Assembly: GCA_026874595.1 (NCBI GenBank)
Contig: CM049316.1
Location: forward strand, 59,095,676 to 59,159,675
Length of the DNA stretch: 64,000 nucleotides
Reading direction: 5' to 3'
Origin: Sipunculus nudus
Lineage: Eukaryota > Annelida > Sipuncula > Golfingiida > Sipunculidae
Shown: positions 10,804 to 22,560 of the stretch, in pieces
Layout of the letters: the number at the start of each line of letters is the position of its first letter
How positions within the stretch are numbered: position 1 is the stretch's first letter
Position numbers and translations under genes: made by a program
The notes under the pieces: generated by a model
What the model was told of the DNA's origin: nothing
The model's database searches: none
The model's input: only the letters and a program-made list of their open reading frames with translations

Positions 10804-11900
10804 AACTGTACCTACAAACATGTTATTGTCATTGACATAACTATGCTAGGTCATGTAATGTAATAAATATTTGATTAATTGAATTTTAATTGGATAAATT
10901 CATATTTTGTACAAACAAGCCACTTTGGTATCATTTATTGCAATAAGGTGGCACTATTAAGAGAGAAGCACTTCAAAATACTCCTTTATGTGACTATCCC
11001 CACTTGATGGATGACTTGGCATTATACAAACAAGTAATATAAGCGACACTTACGAGATATAATCTATCATACAGCTTAAAGGACAACCTCAAAATTGAGT
11101 CTGACTGATAGGGGCGATCTGTCTGATTCGCTGACCCATATTTATTTGCAAATATCAAAGGGATTGAGACCTCTGGCTTCATACAGACATAATACACTCC
11201 ACTCTTCCCAGAACCCCGTGCTGTGTCCCAGCTACCAGTCCAGTCCCTGCGCTCATTCACTTATCAGTGCAATGCACTGGCTCAGATGACATGCTACTGT
11301 GAACTCTAAAGAGGTGCAAAAGTGCTGATATGGGTATTTTAGGAGATGTGAATTTGGAGATAGAGAATATAAGTCATGAAAATTTATGACTGTGAAATTG
11401 GGGAGGTTTACAGGCCGTGTTGGGGATCAGGCTGGGCTGATGGGTACTTTTCGTGCCAATGTGCTACAATGTAGACACACTGGGGGTCTCTTGCTTAAAA
11501 AGCCATCGGAACTTAGCAAGTGTCATCAATTTCCACTGACAGTTTCGGTACTCTGTGCAGTCTGGCAGTCACTAAACGCTAACCTTGGGAGCCCACAGTA
11601 GTTTGTCCTCTATCACTCAGCCTGCTGTCACCTTATGCAATTTTTTAATAAATAATCCGAACACGTCCATTGCAGTCTGGACCCACACAAAGGCTTTTTA
11701 ACGTAGTTATCCACTGCAAAACTGGAAATTTTTCTGTCACACAATTTATTTCCATACTCATGTGACTTTTCAATAGCACATACTTTCTCACAAAATTCCT
11801 CAGTTACGTGTACAGAACAATATAAAACTTTACACTTTAACCAGATTTTCACTTATTTATGTTCAATTTTGAAATATATGAATATTTCCTATTATGAGCT
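10804..11900. other. Non-coding DNA, no gene recognised
   Basis: The part at 11095-11600 is less AT-rich and has several open frames of 60-90 codons on both strands. None shows a domain, a repeat or a splice context I can defend. Confidence 0.5.
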
Positions 11901-11904
11901 GGCA

Positions 11905-11966
11905 GACAAAAGCCCACCAGGACAAAAGCCTACCAGGACAAAAGCCTCCCAGACAAAAGCTCATCA
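11905..11966. repeat. Short tandem repeat, about 17 bp unit, 4 copies
   Basis: Units of GACAAAAGCCYACCAG, degenerating in the last copy. The word resembles the CAAAAGCCC of the family A ends, but no other part of family A is present. Confidence 0.8.
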
Positions 11967-12376
11967 AAATATGAAATATAGATAATCACAGACATAAGAC
12001 AAAAAATACATTAGAGAATATAGAATGTTGTAAAACTATTTCCTCAAAATTTACACTGTTATTAAAATTTGTTTATTCAGGAACAGTTGCCCTGAGTAAT
12101 GTGAACAAGAATAATTGTGTCATAAAAAAAACGAAAAGACATATTAGGGCAATATACGAAAACATTTAGAAAGGAAAGGAATTTTGAAAACAAACTTTAA
12201 ATATATTAACACATATCACTGGTTATAGTCAACAACAGGAAATATGAATAAATGGTTATTGCATGCAAATTAAAAATGACACCAAAATCTAATTGATCCT
12301 TCCTTTGCGCATTCCTGAAATACCTTGAAGTACCATCATGAGATTCCATTCATGACTGTGTGAGTTATGTTGTGAA

Positions 12377-12411
12377 CAAACACACACAAACACATACACA
12401 CACACAAACAG
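12377..12411. repeat. (CA)n-like microsatellite
   Basis: Imperfect CACACAAA/CACACA tract. Confidence 0.85.
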
Positions 12412-12802
12412 GAATGAACCCATACTCTCCTGGAGGGAGCAACAATCAGAAACAAGTGACCCGTGGGTCATGACGCTCAGCCGACTGACATGTTGATAAT
12501 ATGTACTTGCACAGTCAACTAATTAAGATAGGTGGCATCATTGGTGATGCATATAAGCTTAAGTTCATCAAGACCCATATGCACAACAAATTTGATGGCA
12601 ATCCAACCAGCATTTCATGAGGAATCTGGAAATTTGTGTGTATTTAGCATTATTTCTGGGGTGCTCAAACATACCCCAAAACTCTGAGAATATAGGCTAA
12701 CTGTGACTCCATCATCAATATTCATGCAAAGAATCATGGTGATCGATGCATAAGTTGTTCAGATACTTGAGCTTTTGTATCAAATTTTCCATTATTCTGG
12801 GT

Positions 12803-12824
12803 GGGGGGGGGGGGGGGGGGGGGG
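12803..12824 (+). repeat. G22 homopolymer
   Basis: A run of about 22 G at the place where other monomers of this element have only 5-6 G before TACT. It is probably a slippage expansion and could form G-quadruplex. Confidence 0.9.
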
Positions 12825-13058
12825 TTCTTGGAAGTCCCATAGCTCAAAGGTTTTGGGTAACAGAGACCTAATTCCAGGTTTCCAAAGAGACTTTTCATGG
12901 GCCTCCCTGCATGTCGAGACAGAAGTTTATAAGTCCAGTCATTAAGATTTGTGCCCTGTTAACAGATGATGGCATCTTTTAAAGTCTCAAAAATAGAGAA
13001 AAAAATCGTAAAAAATAGAAAAATACAGGTGGCACCACCATTCTGCAAAAACTGATGT

Positions 13059-13152
13059 AACACCCCATGATCAATATCAAATTATAGTTAAGTCAAATAA
13101 AGATGAACACCCCATGATCAATATCAAATTATAGTTAAGTCAAATATAGATG
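13059..13152. repeat. 47 bp direct duplication inside family B
   Basis: The segment starting ACACCCCATGATCAATATC is repeated in tandem almost exactly, indicating a recent local duplication inside one monomer. Confidence 0.85.
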
Positions 13153-13717
13153 ATTGTATCAAATTTATAGTTATACTAGGGGGTACTGCGGAGCCCCATA
13201 GCTTGAAGAATATGGGTAACAGAGACCTAATTCCAGGTTTTCAGGATGACCTTTCATGGAAGTCTCTGGATGTAAAGTGAGAAGATTCCAGGTCCAGCAG
13301 TTATGATTTGTGCCCTGTTAACAGATGACGGCATCTTTTGAGGTCTCAAAAATAGAGAAAAAAAATCGTAAAAAATAAAAAAAATACAGGTTGTGCTAGC
13401 AGTCTGCAGAAACTGATGAAACACTCCATGATCAATATACATGCAAAGAATCAAGGTGATCAATGCATTAGTTGTTCAGATATTTGAGCTTTTGTATCAA
13501 ATTTTCCATTATTCAGGGGGGTACTTCAGAGCCCCATAGCTCGAAGAATATGGGTAACATAGACCTTATTTCATATTTCCACTGAGACTTTTCATGGGCC
13601 TCCCTGCATGTCAAGAGAGAAGATTCTAGGTCCAGTCCTAAGGATTTGTGCCCTGTTAACAGATGACCGCATCTTTTAAGGTTTCAAAAATAGAGAATAA
13701 AAATTGTATAAAATAAA

Positions 13718-14728
13718 CTAGATGTGTCGGAACGACACGAATGCCCCTGCCTGGGGAAAATTAAAAAACATTTGTAAAATTTTGAAAAATTTTTTAAGTT
13801 CAGGAGGTGTCGTATGGTCAAAAGTAGGTCAACAAGGGCAAAATGCAAACTCGATCTGTAACGGGTCAGTATCAAGCAACACACCAAAAATCAGGCCAGT
13901 ATATGCAGGCATTGTGAAAAAAAGTCCACACATGTGCATTTTCCATAAAAATTTCTGTCTTTCATGAAATTTTCTATGTTTAGGAGCCGTAAAACAATCA
14001 AAAGTAGGTCAACCGGGAGGAAACGCAAACTAGATCTATAACTGTCATTATCTGCGCACACATAAAAAATCAGGGTGGTATCTGCAGGCATTGAGGAAAA
14101 AAAGTCAGTACATATGCATTTGTTATGAACATTTCTATTTTTCATGAAACTTTCTATGTTCAGGAGCAGTCAAATGTTCAAAAGTAGGTCAACTGGGACA
14201 AAACAAGAACTCGATCTGTAACTGGTCATTATCTGCCTACACACCAAAAATCAGGCCCGTATCTGCAGGCATTGCGAAAAAAAGTCTGTACATGTGTATT
14301 TGTCATGAAAATTTCTATATTTCATGAAATTTTCTATGTTTAGAAGCCGTAAAACAGTCAAAAGTAGGTCAACTGGGACAAAACGCGAACTCGATCTGTA
14401 ACTGGTCATTATCTGCCTACACAACAAAAATCAGGCCAATATCTGCAGGCATTGCAACAAAAAGTCCGTACATGTGTATTTGTCATGAAAATTTCTATAT
14501 TTCATGAAATTTTCTAAGTTTAGGAGCCATAAAATGGTCAAAATTAGGTCAACCGGGACAAAATGCAAACTCGATCTGTAACTGGTCTATATCTGCCCAC
14601 AAACCAAAGATCAGGCCAATATCTGCAGGCATTGTGAAAAAAAAGTCCTGTTTGATTTTGGAATGACGGAAGGACGGAATGACGGACATGGGTAAAACTA
14701 TAGTTTTAAAACTAGTGGCCGGGGCATA
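13718..14728 (+). mobile_element. Family C non-autonomous element, five 180 bp monomers, nested in family B
   Basis: Starts CTAGATG, then a perfect hairpin GTGTCG-GAA-CGACAC (13724-13738), then ATGCCCCTGCC (13741-13751), whose inverse GGCCGGGGCAT lies at the 3' end (14717-14726), followed by AAAAA. The core is five monomers at 179-180 bp spacing (the TTYAGGAGCCGTAAAA-like mark near 13799, 13978, 14158, 14338, 14518), each with AAAAGTAGGTCAAC and ATCTGCAGGCATTG. A GACGGAAGGACGGAATGACG tract (about 14663-14690) precedes the 3' end. It sits in an A-rich spot of the host B monomer and shows no clear target duplication. Non-coding. Confidence 0.82.
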
Positions 14729-15239
14729 AAAATATACAGGTAGCGCCACCAGTCTGCAGAAGCTGATAAAACACTCCATGATCAATATCTATGCAAAGAA
14801 TCATGGTGATCAATGCATTAGTTGTTCAGATACTTGAGCTTTTATATCAAATTTTCCATTATTCTGGGGGGTACTTTAGAGCCCCTTAGCTTGAAGAATA
14901 TGGATAACAGAGAACTAATTCCAAGTTTTCAAGGAGAATTTTCATGGACCTCCCTGGATGTCAAGTTAGAAGATTCCAGGTACAGCAGATACAATTTGTG
15001 TTCTGTTAACGGACAGACAGCTGGATGGCCAGACGGCTGGAAGAATGACAGACAAAGGGTGATTGTTATAGCTCAGATGACTTACAGTCAGCTGAGCTAA
15101 AAATAAAGGTAACCAAAGAGAAGGAGTGATAACCAGAAATGTCTGGCACTGAAGACAATGAAGTATCCAACGAACTGAGTTACAGTGTTGTAGTTGAGTA
15201 CAGATGGACTCGGGCTTATTTCTCGAGAGCTGACATCTG

Positions 15240-15355
15240 AGTGCAAGTACAAGTCTTAGTCCAGCACCATTAAGTCCAAGTCTGGGTCCCAGAGTCTCTG
15301 AAAAGGTAAACTTGATTGGATGTGGACTCAAGTCCAAGTCCAAACTCCAGTCCTG
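15240..15355. repeat. Degenerate CAAGTCC/AAGTCC-rich tract
   Basis: AAGTCCAAGTC, CAAGTCCAAGTCCAAA and CAAGTCTTAGTCC recur within about 115 bp. The open frame across it on the minus strand has no domain signature. Confidence 0.55.
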
Positions 15356-15602
15356 CATAACGGCTTACCTTATACATTATTTTGCCTCTGATGCAGATCT
15401 ATTGACATGCCTACGAGTGGCACCACATGTTAAAGTAATAAAGTTATCCAACACAGGTTGTGATCCATATCGAGGTACATACAAAATTACAAAGAAGTAA
15501 TGTATTTATTTTTTTAGTTATATTGTACATGTTGTTCATTGGCAGTAAAATGGAGAAAAAAAAATGCACAAAAAGAGATATGAATATAGGCAGCACCACT
15601 AT

Positions 15603-15692
15603 CAACTAAACCAACAGAATGATGATCTGTTTCAATTAAGGTACACATCTAAACCAACAGAATCATGATCTGTATCATTAAAGGTACACATT
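15603..15692. repeat. About 48 bp tandem duplication
   Basis: TAAACCAACAGAATSATGATCTGT, then an ATTAAAGGTACACAT block, occur twice in tandem, with a third partial block at the right that starts the next repeat. Confidence 0.8.
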
Positions 15693-16080
15693 TTATCCCA
15701 TGCTATTAATTAGTTCATTTTGCCTGAATAAGTTTTCCAGTAAAACCATCCTGGCACAAAGACCAATAATTCACATCTTACACACATTGCTATGATTCTG
15801 TGTGAATAAACACAGTCAATGTGAATTGGTTTACCATAATGTGTGACCAGAGGTCCAATTTTGGGCATGCATGACCACTTCAAATCAAGGATATGAAACA
15901 TGAAAGTAGAAGCAGAGAAGAAACACCAGGAGGAAGCTTGAAAAATCTTGAATTGTAAAGTTGCAAGGTATGGCTACCAGGTGGCGTGCGCACTATGTTT
16001 ATGTTTTGGGCCATTGATGGCACCCTGTGCATGTTAATTTCCACTTGTGAGGACAAAGCAGACAGTTTCTGAGTGTTTAA
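15676..16080 (+). repeat. Diverged copy of the TTAA-flanked repeat found at 34808-35321
   Basis: Ordered similarity to the 34.8 kb element: ATTAAAGG at the start, CAGTAAAACCATCCTGGCAC versus CAGCAAAACCATCCAAGCAC, AACACAGTCAATGTG versus AACACAGTCCATGTG, and GTGTGACCAGAGGTCCAA versus GCGTGACTGGATATCCAA. The right end is not recognisable. Confidence 0.5.
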
Positions 16081-16114
16081 TATTGGCATTTAGGAGAAAC
16101 ACTAAATTTCATGA

Positions 16115-16834
16115 ATATATATGTCGAGGGAAGAATGAGAATCTGGGAAGATCCGGAATCCTCCCGGGAATTCTGATTTTTCCAGGGAAAAATGAGTCTC
16201 CCGAGATGGTATGAAGGGATTCCTATTCTTCCTGGGACAAATGAGAATTCCAGTCTCTCACAGGAAAATTGAGAATTCTCATTTTTTTTCGGGAGAGATT
16301 GGAATTTAGTTTTGAAATTCAAACCTGGGAAAAATGAGAATTCTCATTCTTTCCGGGAAGAATGGGAATTATTGATGCCAACTTAACTCTTTTCATTTTT
16401 GTTTCATACATATTTCTCTTTTTCAGAAAGAAACTTTGATCATCTTTCTTTCACATTAATTCTGAACAGTTCAAGTGTTAAAAAAAAAAATTAATAGTAC
16501 ACTCACACAAAATAGAAATATGATGGGTTTAGTACTATCATGTGTGAATATAACTGATTTTAACAGAAATGTGTTTTCTTTTTCATGACAAAAAAGGTTA
16601 CTGTTCTTTTAGCAGTGGTCAGTTAATAACATTAAAGTTTGGTTATAATACCGTAGTAAAATATTAAAACTTAACCTACCTTAACTATTAAAAGGATATC
16701 ATTTAACAAATTGGAGCTAGCTGGGAAAAATCAGAATTCTGTTCTTTTCCGGGAAAAATCAGAATTCTCATTCTAATTTTCCCAGGAGGATTCCAGATCT
16801 TCCCAGATTCTCATTCTTCCCTCGACATATATAT
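16115..16834. mobile_element. Foldback MITE with long terminal inverted repeats
   Basis: The left end TGTCGAGGGAAGAATGAGAA, running to about 16170, and the right end (about 16779-16834) are inverted copies, about 55 bp with few mismatches (ATCCGGAATCC versus ATCTGGAATCC). Inside, GAATTCTCATT and GGGAAAAATGAGAA words recur in both orientations, so much of the element can fold back. TATATA flanks both ends, so the target duplication is obscured. No coding capacity. Confidence 0.82.
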
Positions 16835-17279
16835 AACACATACCTGGTATGCAAATATTTCCCATCTGAATAGGTCCCTTTTAAAAGTTAGATACAAAAG
16901 AGCAGCAAATTATATCTAGAATCAACAGGCTGAAATCAAGATATAAAACATTTATGGATTAAGAGGATGTTAAAACACTGACATTATAAAGCCGATAAAA
17001 CTTAAGACATTGCTTTTTAAGTTTTCTGATTTTTTAACTGTTGCTGTTGTTTTGTCTGTTGACACTTTGGTCAAAGCATGAAATACAGGAGCAGTGACAA
17101 GAAATGTGAGCTTACAATCTAAAGTATTCCATTGAAGAAAAGTGTCTATTTCTGGATTATTTCCTTGCAGTTGAAGGATTTTTTTATTTATTTTTTTTTT
17201 GCCGGCATCCTGGAACTCAGTCAGGAGATTGCACTTGGACTGATGCATACATTTTTAAACCTGATCTTTAGCATGTGCC

Positions 17280-17600
17280 TGCACATTAATTGCGTTGGGT
17301 AATGCAGCTGGTACACAAGGTGGGCACGATCGTGAAACACCTGATCCCATTAACGTGTGCTACATGTTCTGTCCTGTCTACACATGCTAGCGTCTCCCGT
17401 TTCTCTGCCATGTTCATCGCACTACAAGCATGCACGGCTTAGTTTGCCTATTAGTAAAAAATGTCAGTTCTATTTAGGTCTCGTCGAAATTGCACCGCAG
17501 TGGCATCTGATTTGCCAAATCATCAGGTGCGGAAAAAATTCCCCCGCTACCCAGACTCCAGCTCATGTTTGTAAACTTAGTACTCTATTCATTACCTTAA
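17280..17600. other. CpG-bearing unique island, possible regulatory element
   Basis: Clearly less AT-rich than its neighbours and rich in CpG (ACGATCGTG, CTAGCGTCTCCCG, TCGTCGAAATTGCACCGC). It contains E-box words CACCTG and CAGGTG. Not repeated elsewhere in the window. The open frames lack splice context or domains. Regulatory function is an inference from composition only. Confidence 0.25.
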
Positions 17601-17989
17601 TAATATGATCACAGGTAATCTTTTACATATGAACCCATTAAATTTCAGCAACATCATCAGCACAGGTGGGAAAATACAAATAATGCTACAAGGTATCTCT
17701 TGGTAAAAAGGAAATAAACAAATGAATATATATATTCTGAAAATTTATTAATGCTAATAGATGAAAAAACAAGGGTTTAGAGTCACAAATAGTGTTGGCA
17801 ATACGTTAACTAAGAAAGTGTGACAAAAGTGATACCCAAAATTATCCAAACCCTTAGTAAGAATCCTTTTTAAAAAAAAAAACATGTAAACATCAGTCAG
17901 AAAATAATTCTATTCAATATAGTATTCAAGAAGAAACCTTGCATGTGATTTGAAGGCTATATAGTGCCCATATTTACTGACATATATGA

Positions 17990-18222
17990 AGGAAAGTGAA
18001 AAAGACCATTTTTGACGTGCAGAAGTCACTAAACAGAGGTGGTGCCACCTGCAGGTTATAATTACATGTCAGTCATAAGCTTAGTAAGTCTGTAAAATTT
18101 GGTGATGAAAGAGGTAAGGTTCTTAAAGATATGTATAGTAACAGAGTGGTGCGGAAAGGATGGATGGATGGACAGATGTGGATCATTTTTGTACTCCTCC
18201 CTCCTTATGGCAGGGGAGTAAA
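17990..18222 (+). mobile_element. Family E element, 3' part
   Basis: Carries GGTGGTGCCACC (18039-18050), a GATGGATGGATGGACAG tract (18159-18178) and a 3' stem with ACTCC and GGAGT arms (about 18193-18219), followed by TAAAAA. The plan matches the tails of families A-D. The 5' end is not identifiable, so this is a truncated or diverged copy. Confidence 0.5.
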
Positions 18223-20207
18223 AACCTGAAACTGCTGACATCAGGATCAGTGGTTAAATCCTAAAACTGAAGGTCCAGGCTTTTCATTAAGTTTTTCTTA
18301 ATGGGAAAAATTGCCATGTGAAAAAAAAAGTACTCAAATATCAACCAAGATGTGACTAAATTGCCACAGAGACTTCAGAAGTCATGACTGCTTTTTATTG
18401 GAACTGAGGTTGAAAGAGGTCTTCCTTAAACAAAACGGTACAATTCAGGATAGGTATAAAAAATAGTAATGTAATTTATGCCTGACTAACAGTCAATTAA
18501 GATGCAATAAATCAATGAATTCTGAAAATGAAGTTGGCATCACTTGTCTTGTACAAATTATCAAGCTATCAAAGATGAATAACAGAATTTCAGGAAAATT
18601 TGTGTTTGCTGGAAAATCTGATCTTAAGTCAGAATCAATGACCTAAAAAAGGCAATATATACAGCTTAGCATGACTGAAGGTCAGCTAATCTATAAATTA
18701 AGTTGCTTATTAACTTGTAGAGCTGAACAGGACAATCTGATATGTGTGTGTGAAGATAGCTGCTGGCATTTTGGTAATATTTAGTGAAATAAGGTGATTG
18801 GATGGATGGACAGACTAATGGACTTCTGAACATGAGGCACTTTATACATATTATTACATTTATACAAGAATTTATACAAGTTAATTTCTGGGCTACGCAA
18901 AATATTCTAATATTACAAGTGTCTTAATTGGGTTTAATAATGTGGAATGTGGAAAAAAGCTTTCCCTAATCTAAACCTCTGCATGCAAGCAGCACTGTTT
19001 TGCTTAACCTCTCCCAAGTGAAGAGTCAAGCACTTTTAAGGCCAAACAATACTTCTACGGTACATCCTGTGGCTTTGCAACTGCTGTACGTCAGCTTAAC
19101 TGTAAATTGTACCCTTCATCACTTAAGGTTATTAACATAGTGCTGTGGGTTACGGAATAGCTTTGATCTGAAAATTAACTTGATTTAAGGGTCCCACAAT
19201 TTGCCGTCATGGAGGCAGAACTTTTATGATCAATGGACGCAATAAACCAGCAATAGCTCATTCATGAGACACTTTACAAAAAAATGTCTGACAGAATTAT
19301 GAAATATGTCTGAGGTGGTAATGAAGAAAAGTAAACACTGCCAAAAAAATCATGATGAAAGAAACTGAAAGGACCAAGATACGTGCAAGAAACTTTTATA
19401 AAAGTGTGGTAACCGTGCTTATATTGAAGAAAGTGGAAGTCGTAAATAGTAAAAATGGAAAATATCTGTCCAGGAAACAGGACTATGGGAAGTGATTGCA
19501 AACCTAACAAGCTCTCCATTTTTGTTTGCACACTTTTATGTGCAACTGTTCCTTGGACCAGTCTGATTTCTGACTGAATGACCTCAAACTCAATGGAATC
19601 TATGTACATGACCAAGGTGGGAAATACTGTATGTTTAATTGTCTGTTTTTTCTGGGTCAGGTTCAATGATGAAGTATTGAAAATATTAATTAATTAATAA
19701 TATATAAGAGAAGAAATTCTGCAATCTTTGCTGAATTGACCGTATCCATTTTCTGATGGGTTTTAAGTTATGGCATTTAAAGAGTAGCCTTGCTGGTCAG
19801 TCTTATCATAGTAGTCATGAATTACATAACACAGGCTGAATGCTGCATCTAATTTTATTAAAATACCTTGATACCTCTTATTCTCTATATTACAATGTTT
19901 CCCACACTCTATGGACTAAAATAAATGAAAACAATAAAGTCATATGTACCAGTCTATGAAGATTTTAACTATTCCATGTATCAATTCCTGTCACAGCCTC
20001 CTGACTCAGATCAGTTTATTAAATGATACTGGTATATGGATACAAAGCCATCACACCAGCCATGGACAAAAAGCATGCCCAATGAAAGTCACACATGATC
20101 CTTTCTCTTTTGAATTTCAAAATAAAATATGATAAAAATAGCACTGGGAGAGCAAATGCACTGATCTTAAGATAAATTTCACTATAATCTGTTCTACTAA
20201 AGCAAAA
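18223..20207. other. Non-coding DNA, no gene recognised
   Basis: Includes a 130-codon open frame on the minus strand at 19274-19666 (VMYIDSIEFEVIQSEIRLVQ). It has no recognised domain, no good start context and no splice signals, so I do not call it a gene. The block at 18950-19220 is somewhat less AT-rich and unique. Confidence 0.45.
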
Positions 20208-21100
20208 CTAGAATATCAGCAGAAGCTGACAAAAGCCCTCAGCCAAAAGAACAGTGTTTATAGGTTGTAACAGTGGTAACAGTAACAAGTACAAAATATT
20301 TGTTCTCTAATGGATGTATATCTGTACATGTCTGAATTATAAATTGCAACTGGAGAGGTATGTACCATGTTTCAATACAATCCACCAAATGCTTTTAGAA
20401 GATATCCTGCTCATAAGGCCAAAGTTGAAAATCCGATAAAAAAATCATCAAAAATCAGGAAATGTAGGTGGTGCCCCCAAACTTTTGCAGCAGGTACAGA
20501 CCATCAGTCCCAATGATCATAGTAAGTTTTGTGAAAATCCACCAGATGGTTCCTGAGAATTAAGCTTCTAAGTGTTTTTCTATAATCAGCTCTAAAACGT
20601 AGAAAAATAGGTCAAGGTCATCCATCTTGAACTTGACCAAGATATTGTTGATATACATCTTCACTGAAGAAATAAAATTCATACGGTGAATCCTTTTAGA
20701 GATATACAGCTCACAATGCCAAAGTTGAAAAATCCGATAAAAATTCATTAAAAATCAGAAATTGTAGGTGGCTCCGCCAAACTTATGCAGCAGGTACAGA
20801 CCATCGATCCCAATGACTATAGTAAGTTTTGTGAAAATCCACCCAATGGTTCCTGAGAAAAAGGCTTCTAAATGTTTTTCTATAATCAGCTCTAAAACGT
20901 AGAAAAATAGGTCAAGGTCACCCATCTTCAAACTTGACTGAGATTTTGTCAATATACATCTTCACCGAAGAAATAAAATTCATACGGTGAATCCTTTTAG
21001 AGATATCCCACTCACAAGGTAAAAGTTAATGGACGCCGGACAGACGGACGGACAGCTTGGGTGATGACAATAGCCCATCAGCCTAAGGGCTGAGGGCTAA
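20208..21100 (+). mobile_element. Family A non-autonomous element, copy 2
   Basis: Same start (CTAGAATA, hairpin TCAGC-AGAA-GCTGA, AGCCCTCAGCC) and same end (GACGGACGGACAGC tract, GGGCTGAGGGCTAA) as the copy inside the LINE. It is shorter because part of the first monomer is missing: the sequence jumps from CCACCAAATGCTT to TTAGAAGATATCC near 20395. Monomers again carry AGGTCAAGGTCA (20609-20620 and 20909-20920). It ends directly against MITE M copy 2. Confidence 0.85.
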
Positions 21101-21348
21101 AAAAGGTATGGTTCTCAGGCAGGCGTTTATTTTTATTACTGTTTTTGTTTGTTTTGATAAAAATGTCATATGATCAGGGAAAAGCATGATAATAATATAA
21201 TTTTTCTAAACAAGTAAAAGCACTGCATAACAAAGGAAAACTTATCAAAGTTGTATATTATTTTATCTTCCTCAAAGATAAAAATCAAAATAAACATTTT
21301 TGATGTGGAGGTTAAAATTGACGCGGGAGGTGCCTGAGAACCGTACCT
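21101..21348. mobile_element. MITE family M, copy 2, abutting family A
   Basis: AGGTATGGTTCTCAGGCA at the left and its near-complement TGCCTGAGAACCGTACCT at the right. The interior matches copy 1 (TTTTGATAAAAATGTCA, AAGTAAAAGCACT, ACAAAGGAAA). It is about 80 bp shorter and lacks the outer GGCCAAA arms. Confidence 0.8.
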
Positions 21349-22149
21349 CAGTACCTGGGTAAAAACTGAAATTGATGATCTGGAATACATCAATATTGAT
21401 TCTCAACATTTTGACATTAAATTGGAAAAGGGACTTAAGGCCTTAGATGAGGAATTTAATGACAAATAACCTGGATGTTTAAACCTGGATTCCCCTGGTT
21501 CTTTTGACCAAGCGACCCTGGCTTTCCAATTTCACTTTGACAGTTACATTTTATATAATTTAGATGTAGTACTTAGTGCTTTTAATCATCACTGTGGCCT
21601 TCATAACTTAATCGGATTGAAACACAGATTGTTCTATCACAGTAGGATTTAATTCCATTTCTGTATGACTTTGGTTTTATTCTAGTTAATTTTGTCTAAA
21701 ATTCATTCCTTCACTGTAGTTTATTTCCAGAACTGATTTGCTGATACAGATTTCTTGAAGCCAAATTTCAATGGGCAATCATTGGTTGAACAGCCCATAT
21801 ACTTTAATGATAAGGGACTTGTAGCAATTTAGAATAGGACAAAGAGGAAACGAAATCAAAAGCCTGTTGGCAGAGTATGTGGTTTTATTTTGTGCAACAT
21901 ACAATTCTCCAGAAGGAAAAATACTGAAAATCAGCCATTCTTTAATGTAAAGCTCCTAAACTATGAATTTTCCAACTGCCTTCTTTTGAGAGCAAAAGCC
22001 AAAATTTCAGATTCATACTTACCTTAGTAATCCGCACACATCCTCTGAGGTGGCAGTTTTTAACCGGGTAATTTAGTCAGACACCGAGTTTCACAGAATA
22101 CACAAGTAGGGTTTTGCTTGTCTGTCCTCTTAACACAGTCTAAGCAGTT
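21349..22149. other. Non-coding DNA, no gene recognised
   Basis: No coding or repeat signature except the start of the degenerate repeat that follows. Confidence 0.45.
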
Positions 22150-22560
22150 TATGGTTACCTTAGAAGATCCCAGCAGCCACAGCCACAGCAAAAGGCTGAA
22201 AGTGTAGACCAGTCTGGACCTTGTAGTGGCCTTCTCTCAAAAGTGACCAGTGGCCAACGGAACTCAGTTTTCCAATTTCCTTAATAATGTCTAACCAGTT
22301 CCTACTTAACAAGTTACCTTAGATGTCTACAGTCTTGTCAAATACTCAGATTTAAAACTGTGGAGCATTCTAAACAGAGCACAACATTCTCTTAAAAGTG
22401 ACCCATGGTGTTCTCCATTTTCCTCTTTTCCGTAGAAAGTTGAAATACCTTAGAAGCCCACCAGTAATGCAACTGCAATGGGGCTCACAGACTTGAATAT
22501 GCACAAGAGTCTGGACATTATAATGACCTACTATAACAAGGCCAGCAGGTGTATTCTGAA
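22018..22560. repeat. Degenerate local repeats, unit about 300 bp
   Basis: TTACCTTAG or ATACCTTAG recurs at about 22020, 22155, 22315 and 22447. Longer resemblance (CTTAGAAG, CAGTCTGGACCTTGTAGTGG versus GAGTCTGGACATTATAATGA) links the blocks at 22150 and 22447. On the minus strand these words look like donor sites (AAG|GTAA), but no acceptors pair with them. Confidence 0.4.

Larger units (their letters stand above)
12451..15100 (+). mobile_element. Family B non-autonomous element, copy 1, carrying a nested family C element
   Basis: Begins AACAAG, followed by the perfect hairpin TGACCC-GT-GGGTCA (12457-12470) and the inverted-repeat word CGCTCAGCCGACTG (12474-12487). The 3' end has its partner, CAGTCAGCTGAGC (15085-15097), in a stem-loop (AGCTCA/TGAGCT) and finishes CTAAAAA. 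The core is tandem monomers of about 335-360 bp, each with a GAGCCCCATAGCT block (near 12830, 13190, 13530 and 14878), a GGTGGCACCACC-like block and ATGATCAATAT. A GACAGACAGC-rich tract precedes the 3' end. A family C element interrupts the third-to-fourth monomer. Non-coding. Confidence 0.8.

Noticed and set aside
12395-12440. Minus-strand GGGTTCATTCC as a tRNA B box
   Set aside because: No A box at a suitable distance and it adjoins a (CA)n tract. Likely chance.
19274-19666. 130-codon minus-strand frame
   Set aside because: No domain, no signal peptide, no splice signals. A frame of this length is expected by chance in 64 kb.
21981-22460. Minus-strand donor-like words (AAG|GTAAGT) as exon ends
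   Set aside because: They belong to a degenerate repeat and have no good acceptor on that strand.
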